The notes below the pieces were generated by a model, which saw nothing but the letters and a program-made list of their open reading frames with translations, was not told where the DNA came from and did not search any database. Both the position numbers and the translations under genes were made by a program. Below, one piece after another: positions 13,878 through 19,889 of a stretch of 20,694 bases of DNA (position 1 is its first letter; each line of letters opens with the position of its first letter). This DNA comes from SVTX01 sp045612105 (GTDB lineage: Bacteria > Bacillota > Clostridia > Oscillospirales > CAG-272), in NCBI GenBank assembly GCA_045612105.1, contig JAZKYL010000084.1, forward strand, positions 1 through 20,694. The letters run 5' to 3'.

Positions 13878-15275
13878 TCATTCCGTTATAATCGGCGTAT
13901 TGTTTCTCCAAACGCCCATCGTGCGTACAACCTTTTCGTAATAACCTTTTTTGAAGAACAGGCATTTGGAAAGATCCACGCCCATTTTGTCGCCCGTCAG
14001 AGTCAGAGCAACCGCACGGCATCCGGCAGCGCAATACTTGAAATAGGGGCAATTTCTGCATTCTTCATTCTTTTCGGAAAGCTCACCAACCGTGGCACAG
14101 ACCTCCGCGAGATACTTGCCCATTTGAAGTAGCGGTTGAAGTCCATATTCCTTGACATTGCCGAGAATATCATTCCTTGCCTCGTAATAGCCCGACATCT
14201 GCATACATGGGAAAACGTTTCCGTTTGCCGATACAGCCACCATACTGCGATTTCCGGGGCATACAGGGCGTGTGGGCTTGTACTCACCATCACAGCACGC
14301 AACGGTACGGAGATTGTAGCGCTTGCTCCTTGGGAAAAGCGTTATAAGCTGCCAAATATCGATCACCATTTTATGATCCTCGGAAATATACTCTTTCACG
14401 AGGTCGAGCATCTTGTCAAAATATTCGTCAAGATCAAGGGTTGCGCCTTTTGCGTTCTCGTTCCAGCGAGGAACCTCGGTGGTACGGATAATACGCATTT
14501 CATAAACACCCATTTCGTCAAGGAGCCGAGCCGTGGGGAGCATAGATTCGATATTTTTTCTATGCACGTTGGTCTGCGCTTTTACACGGAAGCCGTTATC
14601 CACGCAGAGCTTGATGGCGCGGAGCGCATCCTCCTCGGCACCCTTGCGGTTGCGTAGCCAATCGTGATGACCGAGACCGTCAAAGGAGATCTTGATAAGA
14701 GGATCGCATCCGATCTCTTTCATTCGGTCAAGCAGAGCTTGATTTATATAAAAACCGTTGGTGTTCAGCTCCTCAACAAACATTCCGCGCTTGTAAATGC
14801 CTTCAATTATAGGCAAAAAATCCTTGTGGCACATCGGCTCACCGCCGGTAATGGTGAAGGCGTTGATGCCGCACGTTTGCGCCTCGTCAAGCAGCTTTTC
14901 GGCTTCCTCAAGGGAAAATTCAGCCATCAAGGGCGAATTATCGGACGCGTTGAAGCAATGCAGACAGTTATAGTTGCACTTCCCCGTGATCATCCAGTTC
15001 ATTGCGGGAAAATAGCGGTTGTCGCAGTCCATTTTTTGCCACGAAGTAAGGGATTTTTCCCCCTTTTCGCATTTTTCTGCCAAGCCACGTGCAACAAGGC
15101 ACGACAAAAGCTCGCTATCCTCAAGGTCGTTTTGACCGTCGCATAGCGAGAGCAATTCAAATTCTTCTTTTGTCAACCTCTGCGCATCGCGCCGCCCTTT
15201 TACGTAATAGGCGTAAGGCACGCGCCACCACGAACGCAGGGCAATGTTTTTGTTCAGTATAAACGTCATACCCAC
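13878..15275 (-). CDS. Radical SAM/SPASM peptide maturase
   Basis: 465 residues. The N-terminal 75 or so residues (KEEFELLSLCDG, LVARGLAEKCEKG) resemble a PqqD-like peptide-recognition domain. The radical SAM core has the cluster-binding motif C100-x3-C104-x2-C107 (CNYNCLHC), GGEP at 144-147 and ISFDG near 196. The SPASM domain has the full seven-Cys pattern: C339-x12-G-x4-C357, C406-x2-C409-x5-C415-x3-C419 and C438. Such enzymes reductively cleave SAM and install thioether, C-C, epimer or splice modifications on RiPP precursors. The start may be GTG 15275 or ATG 15269. It begins 3 bases after the stop of a Nif11-type precursor (TAATAG, then GTG), so that peptide is its most likely substrate. 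The chemistry cannot be assigned from sequence alone. Confidence 0.93.
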   Translation of the reverse strand: MGMTFILNKNIALRSWWRVPYAYYVKGRRDAQRLTKEEFELLSLCDGQNDLEDSELLSCLVARGLAEKCEKGEKSLTSWQKMDCDNRYFPAMNWMITGKCNYNCLHCFNASDNSPLMAEFSLEEAEKLLDEAQTCGINAFTITGGEPMCHKDFLPIIEGIYKRGMFVEELNTNGFYINQALLDRMKEIGCDPLIKISFDGLGHHDWLRNRKGAEEDALRAIKLCVDNGFRVKAQTNVHRKNIESMLPTARLLDEMGVYEMRIIRTTEVPRWNENAKGATLDLDEYFDKMLDLVKEYISEDHKMVIDIWQLITLFPRSKRYNLRTVACCDGEYKPTRPVCPGNRSMVAVSANGNVFPCMQMSGYYEARNDILGNVKEYGLQPLLQMGKYLAEVCATVGELSEKNEECRNCPYFKYCAAGCRAVALTLTGDKMGVDLSKCLFFKKGYYEKVVRTMGVWRNNTPIITE

Positions 15276-15278
15276 CTA

Positions 15279-15539
15279 TTATCCGCAATGACTTTTTTGG
15301 CGTTTTTCGTCCTTGTCTGCATCAAGATCATGCTTCATCAAGGGCTCACTTAAGATCGCACCGCCCGACACCATATCAAGAAGCTCATCGTCAAGATCAG
15401 GCAAATTGATCTGCTCAAAATATTTCCTTGCTTCGTCTTCGGTCATATCGATCCCTTCAGCCTTTGCAAGATCAAGCAGTTCGTGTGCTGTCTTTGCACC
15501 TTTGGCTTTTTCAATAATTTCGGTGGTAAAGTTCGCCAT
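15279..15539 (-). CDS. Nif11-type RiPP precursor with short core
   Basis: 86 residues. The leader MANFTTEIIEKAKGAKTAHE...LDDELLDMVSGG matches the Nif11-like leader family and ends in a GG cleavage site at 59-60. The core is only about 26 residues, acidic and basic, with a single Cys in the C-terminal HCG. AAAAGG precedes the ATG. It is translationally adjacent to the radical SAM gene. One Cys and no Ser/Thr-rich stretch argue against a simple lanthipeptide. It may be the dedicated substrate of the radical SAM enzyme; a leader-only regulatory role is also possible. Confidence 0.88.
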   Translation of the reverse strand: MANFTTEIIEKAKGAKTAHELLDLAKAEGIDMTEDEARKYFEQINLPDLDDELLDMVSGGAILSEPLMKHDLDADKDEKRQKSHCG

Positions 15540-15562
15540 ATCTTGTACCTTTTTGTTTATAA

Positions 15563-16006
15563 CTAATTTCTACCGCCGGATCTACCGGTCTTGCCACAAA
15601 CACCCGTACCGCCCTCAAATTCCAAATGGTAACACACTCCGCATCTTCCTCCGGAGCCATAAGCCCATTCTGCCCAAGTCTTTCTTAAGCCTTCGTTGTC
15701 AGTACGGCGCAGAGTATAATCACCCGCAGAAGGATTTACGCATACATGTTCAAATTGACCGTTGAAACAAGCGCATCCGGACGAGACAACCATTCTGCCG
15801 GAAGAACCTGACTTACAGCCACCGCCTGCAACGGCATCAAGCTCATCATCGTCAAGCTCTCCGCTCTTTGGGGTTAACTGTGCAAAATAGGTCTTTGCCT
15901 CGTCAGCGGTCATCTCGATACCGCCTGCCTTTGCAACTTCAAGAAGCTCCTCTGCGGATTTTGCGGCTTTCGCCTTTTCGATCATTTCGGGTGTAAAGTT
16001 TTTCAT
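15563..16006 (-). CDS. Nif11-type RiPP precursor with long Cys/Gly-rich core
   Basis: 147 residues with a strong ribosome site (AAAGGAGATAG). The leader is residues 1-62, with the pre-cleavage segment ELDDDELDAVAGG. The 85-residue core holds seven Cys (64, 78, 80, 89, 122, 125, 137) and Gly-rich segments such as YGSGGRCGVC and GTGVCGKTGRSGGRN. The core is long for a RiPP and may fold as a small Cys-rich domain. It has an AYG triplet at 115-117. The stop of a sigma-gene remnant abuts its ribosome site. Confidence 0.88.
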   Translation of the reverse strand: MKNFTPEMIEKAKAAKSAEELLEVAKAGGIEMTADEAKTYFAQLTPKSGELDDDELDAVAGGGCKSGSSGRMVVSSGCACFNGQFEHVCVNPSAGDYTLRRTDNEGLRKTWAEWAYGSGGRCGVCYHLEFEGGTGVCGKTGRSGGRN

Positions 16007-16018
16007 AATCTATCTCCT

Positions 16019-16088
16019 TTATTTTTGATTTTTCATTTGCATCGCAAGCTTCAGCTTTGAGATGGCATTGTGCTTGATAAATTTCGCG
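16019..16088 (-). pseudogene. Remnant of a sigma-factor gene 3' end
   Basis: Bases 16040-16088 match the last part of the intact sigma gene (17242-17290) at 46 of 49 positions. Read in frame, both encode AKFIKHNAISKL followed by R/K-LAM. The three differences are one Leu codon change (TTA to CTG, two bases) and one Arg-to-Lys change, as expected if the copy came from a related working gene. The remnant continues in frame to a TAA next to the ribosome site of the following precursor. Nothing sigma-like is visible further upstream. Confidence 0.8.
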
Positions 16089-16129
16089 GGTTAAGTTTTC
16101 CTTTTGTTGCTTGGGTTCTTTTATCTACG

Positions 16130-16504
16130 TCAGGTTTTTTCAAGTGTCGCGCTTCCCACGTAAGCGATAATAGAATCACTGCAATTGTGGCAAACAACCG
16201 CACCCACGCCAAACGCACCGACAGATTTAACTGTACCAGTATTGCCGCCGCATATCTGGCAGGTTTCACCGCTTGTTACACGAACGTCATCTCCCGCTCT
16301 TACGCTGCCACCGCATCCGCCGCCTGCGACGTTGTCGAGGTCGTCGTCAGAGAGCTCGCCCGACTTGGGGTTAAGCTGTGCGAAATATGTAGCTGCCTCG
16401 TCAGCGGTCAATTCAACACCGCCTGCCTTTGCAATTTCAAGCAATTCCTCAACGGACTTTGCCTCCTTTGCCTTTTCGATCATTTCAGCATTAAAGTTTT
16501 TCAT
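16130..16504 (-). CDS. Nif11-type RiPP precursor with two CxxC pairs
   Basis: 124 residues; GAAGGGAAAT precedes the ATG. The leader (1-62, MKNFNAEMIEKAKEAKSVEE...LSDDDLDNVAGG) is nearly the same as that of its neighbours. The 62-residue core has C64 and two pairs, CQIC (82-85) and CHNC (105-108), separated by 19 residues, which looks like a zinc-ribbon or a twin disulfide/thioether scaffold. It ends SATLEKT. Immediately downstream is the sigma-gene remnant. Confidence 0.88.
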   Translation of the reverse strand: MKNFNAEMIEKAKEAKSVEELLEIAKAGGVELTADEAATYFAQLNPKSGELSDDDLDNVAGGGCGGSVRAGDDVRVTSGETCQICGGNTGTVKSVGAFGVGAVVCHNCSDSIIAYVGSATLEKT

Positions 16505-16537
16505 AATTTATTTCCCTTCATTTTCGTATTATTCGTA

Positions 16538-16825
16538 TTATCGGCAGCCTGTTTTCGCCGGTCTTGCAGTGCTTACAGAATTGAACGGGGATTCGAAAAC
16601 GCCGTCGCTTTGAACGTCATCGTCGATGGGAGCTTGGGACTCATAGCCACCCGCAACACCATCGAGAAGATCGTCGTCAAGCTCACAAGACGTAATCTGC
16701 TTATAGTACTCGTTCGCTTCCTCGGCGGTCATTTCAACACCGTTTGCCTTTGCGAGTTCAAGCAGCTCCTCTGCGCTTTTAGCGGTCTTTGCCTTGTCGA
16801 TCATTTCTGCGTTAAAGTTTTTCAT
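16538..16825 (-). CDS. Nif11-type RiPP precursor, acidic short core
   Basis: 95 residues; TTAGGAG precedes the ATG. The leader has a full Nif11-type N-terminus and ends LDDDLLDGVAGG at 49-60. The 35-residue core begins YESQAPIDDD, is acidic in its first half, then SPFNSVSTARPAKTGCR with one C-terminal Cys. It lies 33 bases upstream of the next precursor in the same orientation. The core shares nothing obvious with its neighbours apart from a Cys near the end. Confidence 0.87.
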   Translation of the reverse strand: MKNFNAEMIDKAKTAKSAEELLELAKANGVEMTAEEANEYYKQITSCELDDDLLDGVAGGYESQAPIDDDVQSDGVFESPFNSVSTARPAKTGCR

Positions 16826-16860
16826 AGTTTTTCTCCTAACTTTGCATTACTCTTTATATT

Positions 16861-16937
16861 TTAGAAAAAATGAGCCAAAACCTCGTCCGCGCTACCCACG
16901 GATTTTATTTTTCAACAATTTCGTGTGATAGCTTCAT
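16861..16937 (-). pseudogene. Frameshifted Nif11-type leader remnant
   Basis: AGGAG precedes an ATG at 16937 that encodes MKLSHEIVEK and then a stop (16907-16905). Shifting frame at 16905 gives KSVGSADEVLAHFF and a second stop. Joined, the two pieces follow the pattern of the neighbouring leaders (MKNFNAEMIEKAKTAKSAEELLELAK) and then break off. It lies between two intact precursor genes in the same orientation. It could also be a real ten-residue peptide, but the match to the leader in two frames makes decay likelier. Confidence 0.6.
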
Positions 16938-16952
16938 ATTTGCTCCTAACGA

Positions 16953-17225
16953 TCACAATTTTGCCCACCACTTTACTTCGCTTCGAGCTACTTCCCGATC
17001 AACCATGTCATTGTTGCAATTCTGACATATCATGCGCTTATTCTCGTAATCTCCTTGATTATGTCCACAATGCCGGCATCCGGTACCGTCCTTAAAATGG
17101 TAACCGGGCGTCATAAGGGATGGATTAACAAGCTGCACAAGACCGCCGGCAACGCCGTCCAGCATATCGTCGTCAAGCTCTTGTGCACCGTTTACTTTTT
17201 TGATTTCTTCGTTCATATTTTTCAT
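16953..17225 (-). CDS. RiPP precursor with truncated leader and zinc-ribbon-like core
   Basis: 90 residues. The usual 45-residue Nif11-type helix is missing: only MKNMNEEIKKVNGAQ precedes the pre-cleavage segment ELDDDMLDGVAGG (GG at 27-28). The 62-residue core has CRHC (50-53) and CQNC (67-70) 13 residues apart, then a charged tail ending WWAKL. It begins 10 bases after the sigma-factor stop codon with only a weak ribosome site, so translation is probably coupled to the sigma gene. The minimal leader suggests that only the acidic segment and GG are needed for export. Confidence 0.83.
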   Translation of the reverse strand: MKNMNEEIKKVNGAQELDDDMLDGVAGGLVQLVNPSLMTPGYHFKDGTGCRHCGHNQGDYENKRMICQNCNNDMVDREVARSEVKWWAKL

Positions 17226-17235
17226 AATTTATACT

Positions 17236-17730
17236 CTATCTCATCGCAAGCCTTAACTTTGAGATGGCATTGTGCTTGATAAATTTCGCGTTGGTATATG
17301 TAATACCCATTTTTATAGCAATGTCCCGAAGGGGGATCTCGTGGTAATAATACAGCACGATAATATCCTGCTCGCGCTCGGTAAGCGATTCAAGAGCGAC
17401 GGCAAGATTCTCCTTCAGAATCTCGTTTTCAATTTCAGCCACCACGTCGTCGTCTGTGTCGGATAAAGGCGCGTTCTCATCGAGTGGGAGCGCACGTTTC
17501 GACTGCTCACGGTAAAAGTTGCATACCGTATTGTGGGTGATGGTATAGATCCACGTGGAAAGAGTGGATTTTTCCTCGTCGAAGGAATCGAGCGAGGAAA
17601 GCACCTTGAGAAAGATCTCCGAGGTAAGGTCCTCGGCATCGGTTTCGTTATGAACCTTTCCGCGGACGTAACGAAAGACCTTTTCCTTATATTCAAGATA
17701 GATTTTTTCCATTACGTCCGCGTTATTCAT
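17236..17730 (-). CDS. ECF-type RNA polymerase sigma factor
   Basis: 164 residues, the usual ECF size. Region 2 covers about residues 10-75 (FRYVRGKVHNETDAEDLTSEIFLKV, then STWIYTITHN). Region 4 covers about 110-160, with the helix-turn-helix LTEREQDIIVLYYYHEIPLRDIAIKMG. It probably directs polymerase to promoters of this RiPP locus. It overlaps the small upstream gene by 8 bases and is followed at 10 bases by a precursor gene, so all three are likely one transcript. No classical anti-sigma gene with a membrane segment is present next to it. No ECF-type promoter could be recognised by eye. Confidence 0.93.
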   Translation of the reverse strand: MNNADVMEKIYLEYKEKVFRYVRGKVHNETDAEDLTSEIFLKVLSSLDSFDEEKSTLSTWIYTITHNTVCNFYREQSKRALPLDENAPLSDTDDDVVAEIENEILKENLAVALESLTEREQDIIVLYYYHEIPLRDIAIKMGITYTNAKFIKHNAISKLRLAMR

Positions 17731-17917
17731 CCTCGTCCTCCTTTATGGAGAGAGGATTATTTGGCTCTCCGGCAGCACTGACAAGACCGAGCCACTCATC
17801 GTCAAGCTCGGCAGAGTTTATGCCGTATTTCTTTTCTACTCGCGAAATAATGTCGGAGAGGCGTTTATTCGGCAATGTTTTTTGTGAAGACATTGCCTGT
17901 ATGATTACTTCTCTCAT
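17723..17917 (-). CDS. Small leader-like protein co-transcribed with the sigma factor
   Basis: 64 residues. An N-terminal basic and helical part (KRLSDIISRVEKKYG) is followed by SAELDDEWLGLVSAAGE, which closely resembles the acidic pre-cleavage segment of the precursors (ELDDDMLDGVAGG) but ends AAGE instead of GG. An acidic tail IKEDEDE follows. It lies first in the sigma operon, with an 8-base overlap. It might be a degenerate precursor, a decoy that senses free leader or exporter occupancy, or a small regulator of the sigma factor. The ribosome site is poor (AAAGG, 16 bases upstream), so the start is uncertain; the second ATG, eight codons in, is an alternative. Confidence 0.65.
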   Translation of the reverse strand: MREVIIQAMSSQKTLPNKRLSDIISRVEKKYGINSAELDDEWLGLVSAAGEPNNPLSIKEDEDE

Positions 17918-17987
17918 AAAATGCTTGCATCTGCCTTTCTGAGCACAATATTTTCAAAAAATCGCAGAATAATTTTATATGCTTTTA

Positions 17988-18019
17988 GAGAAGAAGCACC
18001 ATTAAAGATGCTTCTTCTC
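17988..18019 (-). terminator. Probable terminator after the MSIL precursors
   Basis: An 11-bp stem GAGAAGAAGCA/TGCTTCTTCTC with a 10-nt loop, followed on the minus strand by TAAAAGCATATAAAATT. The T-run is weak. It separates the upstream acetyltransferase/precursor group from the sigma-factor operon. Confidence 0.5.
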
Positions 18020-18062
18020 GTTGACGTATATAGCTGCTTTAGCAGCTGCTGAATTTCGCAAA

Positions 18063-18446
18063 TCAGAACTTCATCTTTGTGCAAACGTCAGCGCTACGAA
18101 CCTGTCTGCAGTGTTTGCATGTACCGCAGTGACGGCCATCCTTGGTATTGGAATGAATAGGAGTTGCCGAAGATTCATATTCTCCGCAGAGACATTCATC
18201 ATTCTTACTAACTTTAACGTAACCTTCCTTGTTTGTTTTGGTGCCACCTGCAACCGCGTCAAGAGCGTCATCGTCAATTTCACCGCTCTCGAGGTTAGTA
18301 GCCTTGATCATAGCCATAGCTTCAGCGATATCTTCTTCGGTGGGGTTAATACCCAACTTTGCAGCGACTTCAAGAAGTTCCTCTTTGGTCTTGCAGTCTT
18401 CAAATGCAGCGATCTGATCTTCGGTTAACTTGTTAAGAATAGACAT
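18063..18446 (-). CDS. Cys-rich RiPP precursor, MSIL family, copy 1
   Basis: 127 residues. The leader (1-68) reads MSILNKLTEDQIAAFEDCKTKEELLEVAAKLG..., a helical Nif11/NHLP-like leader different from the MKNF type, and ends DDDALDAVAGG. The 59-residue core has six Cys: ECLCG (85, 87), then HCGTCKHCRQ (107, 110, 113) and C122. The leader itself holds a Cys at 18, also present in copy 2. The start is preceded by AAAAGGAGAAA. It lies 31 bases downstream of copy 2. Confidence 0.86.
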   Translation of the reverse strand: MSILNKLTEDQIAAFEDCKTKEELLEVAAKLGINPTEEDIAEAMAMIKATNLESGEIDDDALDAVAGGTKTNKEGYVKVSKNDECLCGEYESSATPIHSNTKDGRHCGTCKHCRQVRSADVCTKMKF

Positions 18447-18477
18447 AATTTTTCTCCTTTTAAATTATAATAATTTC

Positions 18478-18867
18478 TTAGTCTTTTCCGGGCTGTGCGA
18501 TACAAACGATCTTGTTGTTCATAGATCTGCAGTTATCGCAACCGCCGCACTGCATATGTTCTGCCTTGGGCCAAAGCTTGAGATCTGCAGGAGCGGGAAC
18601 GTACTTGTCGGGAACGGTGCAGGTATCCTTCTTGTCGACCTTCTTGTAGCCCTTCTTGGTGTACTCGTCCTTGCCGCCTGCAACTGCATCGAGAGCGTCG
18701 TCGGAAAGCTCGCCGCTTTCTGCATTGATAAGCGCCATTGCCTCGTCAAGCTCTGCTTCGGTGGGCTCAAGACCGAGCTCCTTAGCCTTAGCTGCGAGCT
18801 CTTCCTTGGTGGTGCAGTCGTCAAATGCAACGATCTGCTCGGGTGTGAGTTTTGCTAAAATTGACAT
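18478..18867 (-). CDS. Cys-rich RiPP precursor, MSIL family, copy 2
   Basis: 129 residues with a strong AAAAAGGAGGC ribosome site. The leader (1-65) is clearly paralogous to copy 1: MSILAKLTPEQIVAFDDCTTKEEL, ending DDALDAVAGG. The core holds five Cys: C83, the cluster CGGCDNCR (107, 110, 113) and C122. The CGxCxxCR motif and following Cys are shared with copy 1, whereas the rest of the core (for example PDKYVPAPADLKLWPK) differs. It begins 46 bases after the acetyltransferase stop and is probably co-transcribed with it. Confidence 0.87.
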   Translation of the reverse strand: MSILAKLTPEQIVAFDDCTTKEELAAKAKELGLEPTEAELDEAMALINAESGELSDDALDAVAGGKDEYTKKGYKKVDKKDTCTVPDKYVPAPADLKLWPKAEHMQCGGCDNCRSMNNKIVCIAQPGKD

Positions 18868-18913
18868 AATTATATGCCTCCTTTTTTTATTCCCTTTCGG
18901 GATATTTAAACTA

Positions 18914-19792
18914 TTATTTTTTACCTACCTTTTCAGTATAGGTGCTATAATGCCGAACCTTATTTACATATTCGGCTATGAAATCATTGTCCGAAAGCGC
19001 ACGCATTTTACTGTTATTGGTATAAACCGTAAATGTAACTGTTCTGATGCCGCCGGCAACGAGATCGGTATATGTCTGGTAAAGAGGACATAAGAATGCG
19101 CCCGGAGGTGAATGCTTTGCCCTTGAAAGTAAGTTAAAAACGGCAGTATCGCCATTGGTATTAATAAAGGAAAATGCAACCGGCACTTCGTTTTTATCAA
19201 AAAGGCAGTAGGAATATGGTCCGTCGTATGAAGAGTAAAGCGCGGGATTTGTGTTATAGGCAAATTCCTCGCCCACCATATCGCTTAGAAGATCAACAAT
19301 TCCCTCTCCGCACTCATCAAAACGCCTAAGAGTGTATCCTCTTTTAAAAATAAAGTCGGATATCCTTTTATATCTGTTTTCACAAAATTTCTCGTGTACC
19401 TGAACACATTTTTGAACTTCCGATATATATGTGGATGCTGAAAAATTGTGTTCCAGCTCAAATTTTCTTACGAAAGCAAGCAAAATTTCTTTATGCGGAT
19501 GATCGTCGTATACGCATATGGAAACAGGATTTCGCGAAAATTCCATCAGTTGTGAAAACAGTTCAGTTGCTATTCCCCTTCCTCTGAAAAGTGGCTTTAT
19601 GTAGATATACATCAGCTCGGCAACAAATAAGTTCTCCCTTGCCGCCACATATCCGATCGGGTACCCCGTTTCGGTTTCAGCCATGAGCATTACTCCGCAT
19701 TCCGCGGAAAAGCACATTTCTGCGATTTTGTCAGCCGTCGGCGCAAACGAAGGATATTCATTTTTCTCTATCTTGCGTATTTTAAGTCCCAT
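18914..19792 (-). CDS. GNAT family N-acetyltransferase
   Basis: 292 residues from ATG 19792, chosen because GAGGTG lies 6 bases upstream; GTG 19801 is in frame but overlaps that site. The acetyl-CoA-binding motif A is clear at about residues 65-80 (MYIYIKPLFRGRGIATEL), preceded by YPIGYVAAREN. The C-terminal half resembles a second, degenerate acyltransferase fold. Family members acetylate amines or N-termini. Placed between the exporter and the precursor genes, it may tailor a mature peptide or give self-protection; this is inferred from position only. Confidence 0.83.
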   Translation of the reverse strand: MGLKIRKIEKNEYPSFAPTADKIAEMCFSAECGVMLMAETETGYPIGYVAARENLFVAELMYIYIKPLFRGRGIATELFSQLMEFSRNPVSICVYDDHPHKEILLAFVRKFELEHNFSASTYISEVQKCVQVHEKFCENRYKRISDFIFKRGYTLRRFDECGEGIVDLLSDMVGEEFAYNTNPALYSSYDGPYSYCLFDKNEVPVAFSFINTNGDTAVFNLLSRAKHSPPGAFLCPLYQTYTDLVAGGIRTVTFTVYTNNSKMRALSDNDFIAEYVNKVRHYSTYTEKVGKK

Positions 19793-19889
19793 ATTTATCA
19801 CCTCGTCTATTTATACACAGCAAGCGTCAAAAGGTTAGAAGAAAATACAAAATTATTTTCAATTCTGCATTTTTCTTTTAACGAGCAGA

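Noticed and set aside
14136..15146. Plus-strand frames opposite the radical SAM gene
   Set aside because: The minus strand encodes a protein with complete radical SAM and SPASM cysteine patterns; the plus frames have no features.
16070..16864. Plus-strand frame of 264 codons across the precursor genes
   Set aside because: It covers three minus-strand precursor features with conserved leaders and ribosome sites; its repeats only reflect the repeated leaders opposite.
15279..18867. Lanthipeptide cluster
   Set aside because: No lanthionine synthetase is in the window, and several cores have few Ser/Thr or Cys. It remains possible if a LanM gene lies beyond the right edge.
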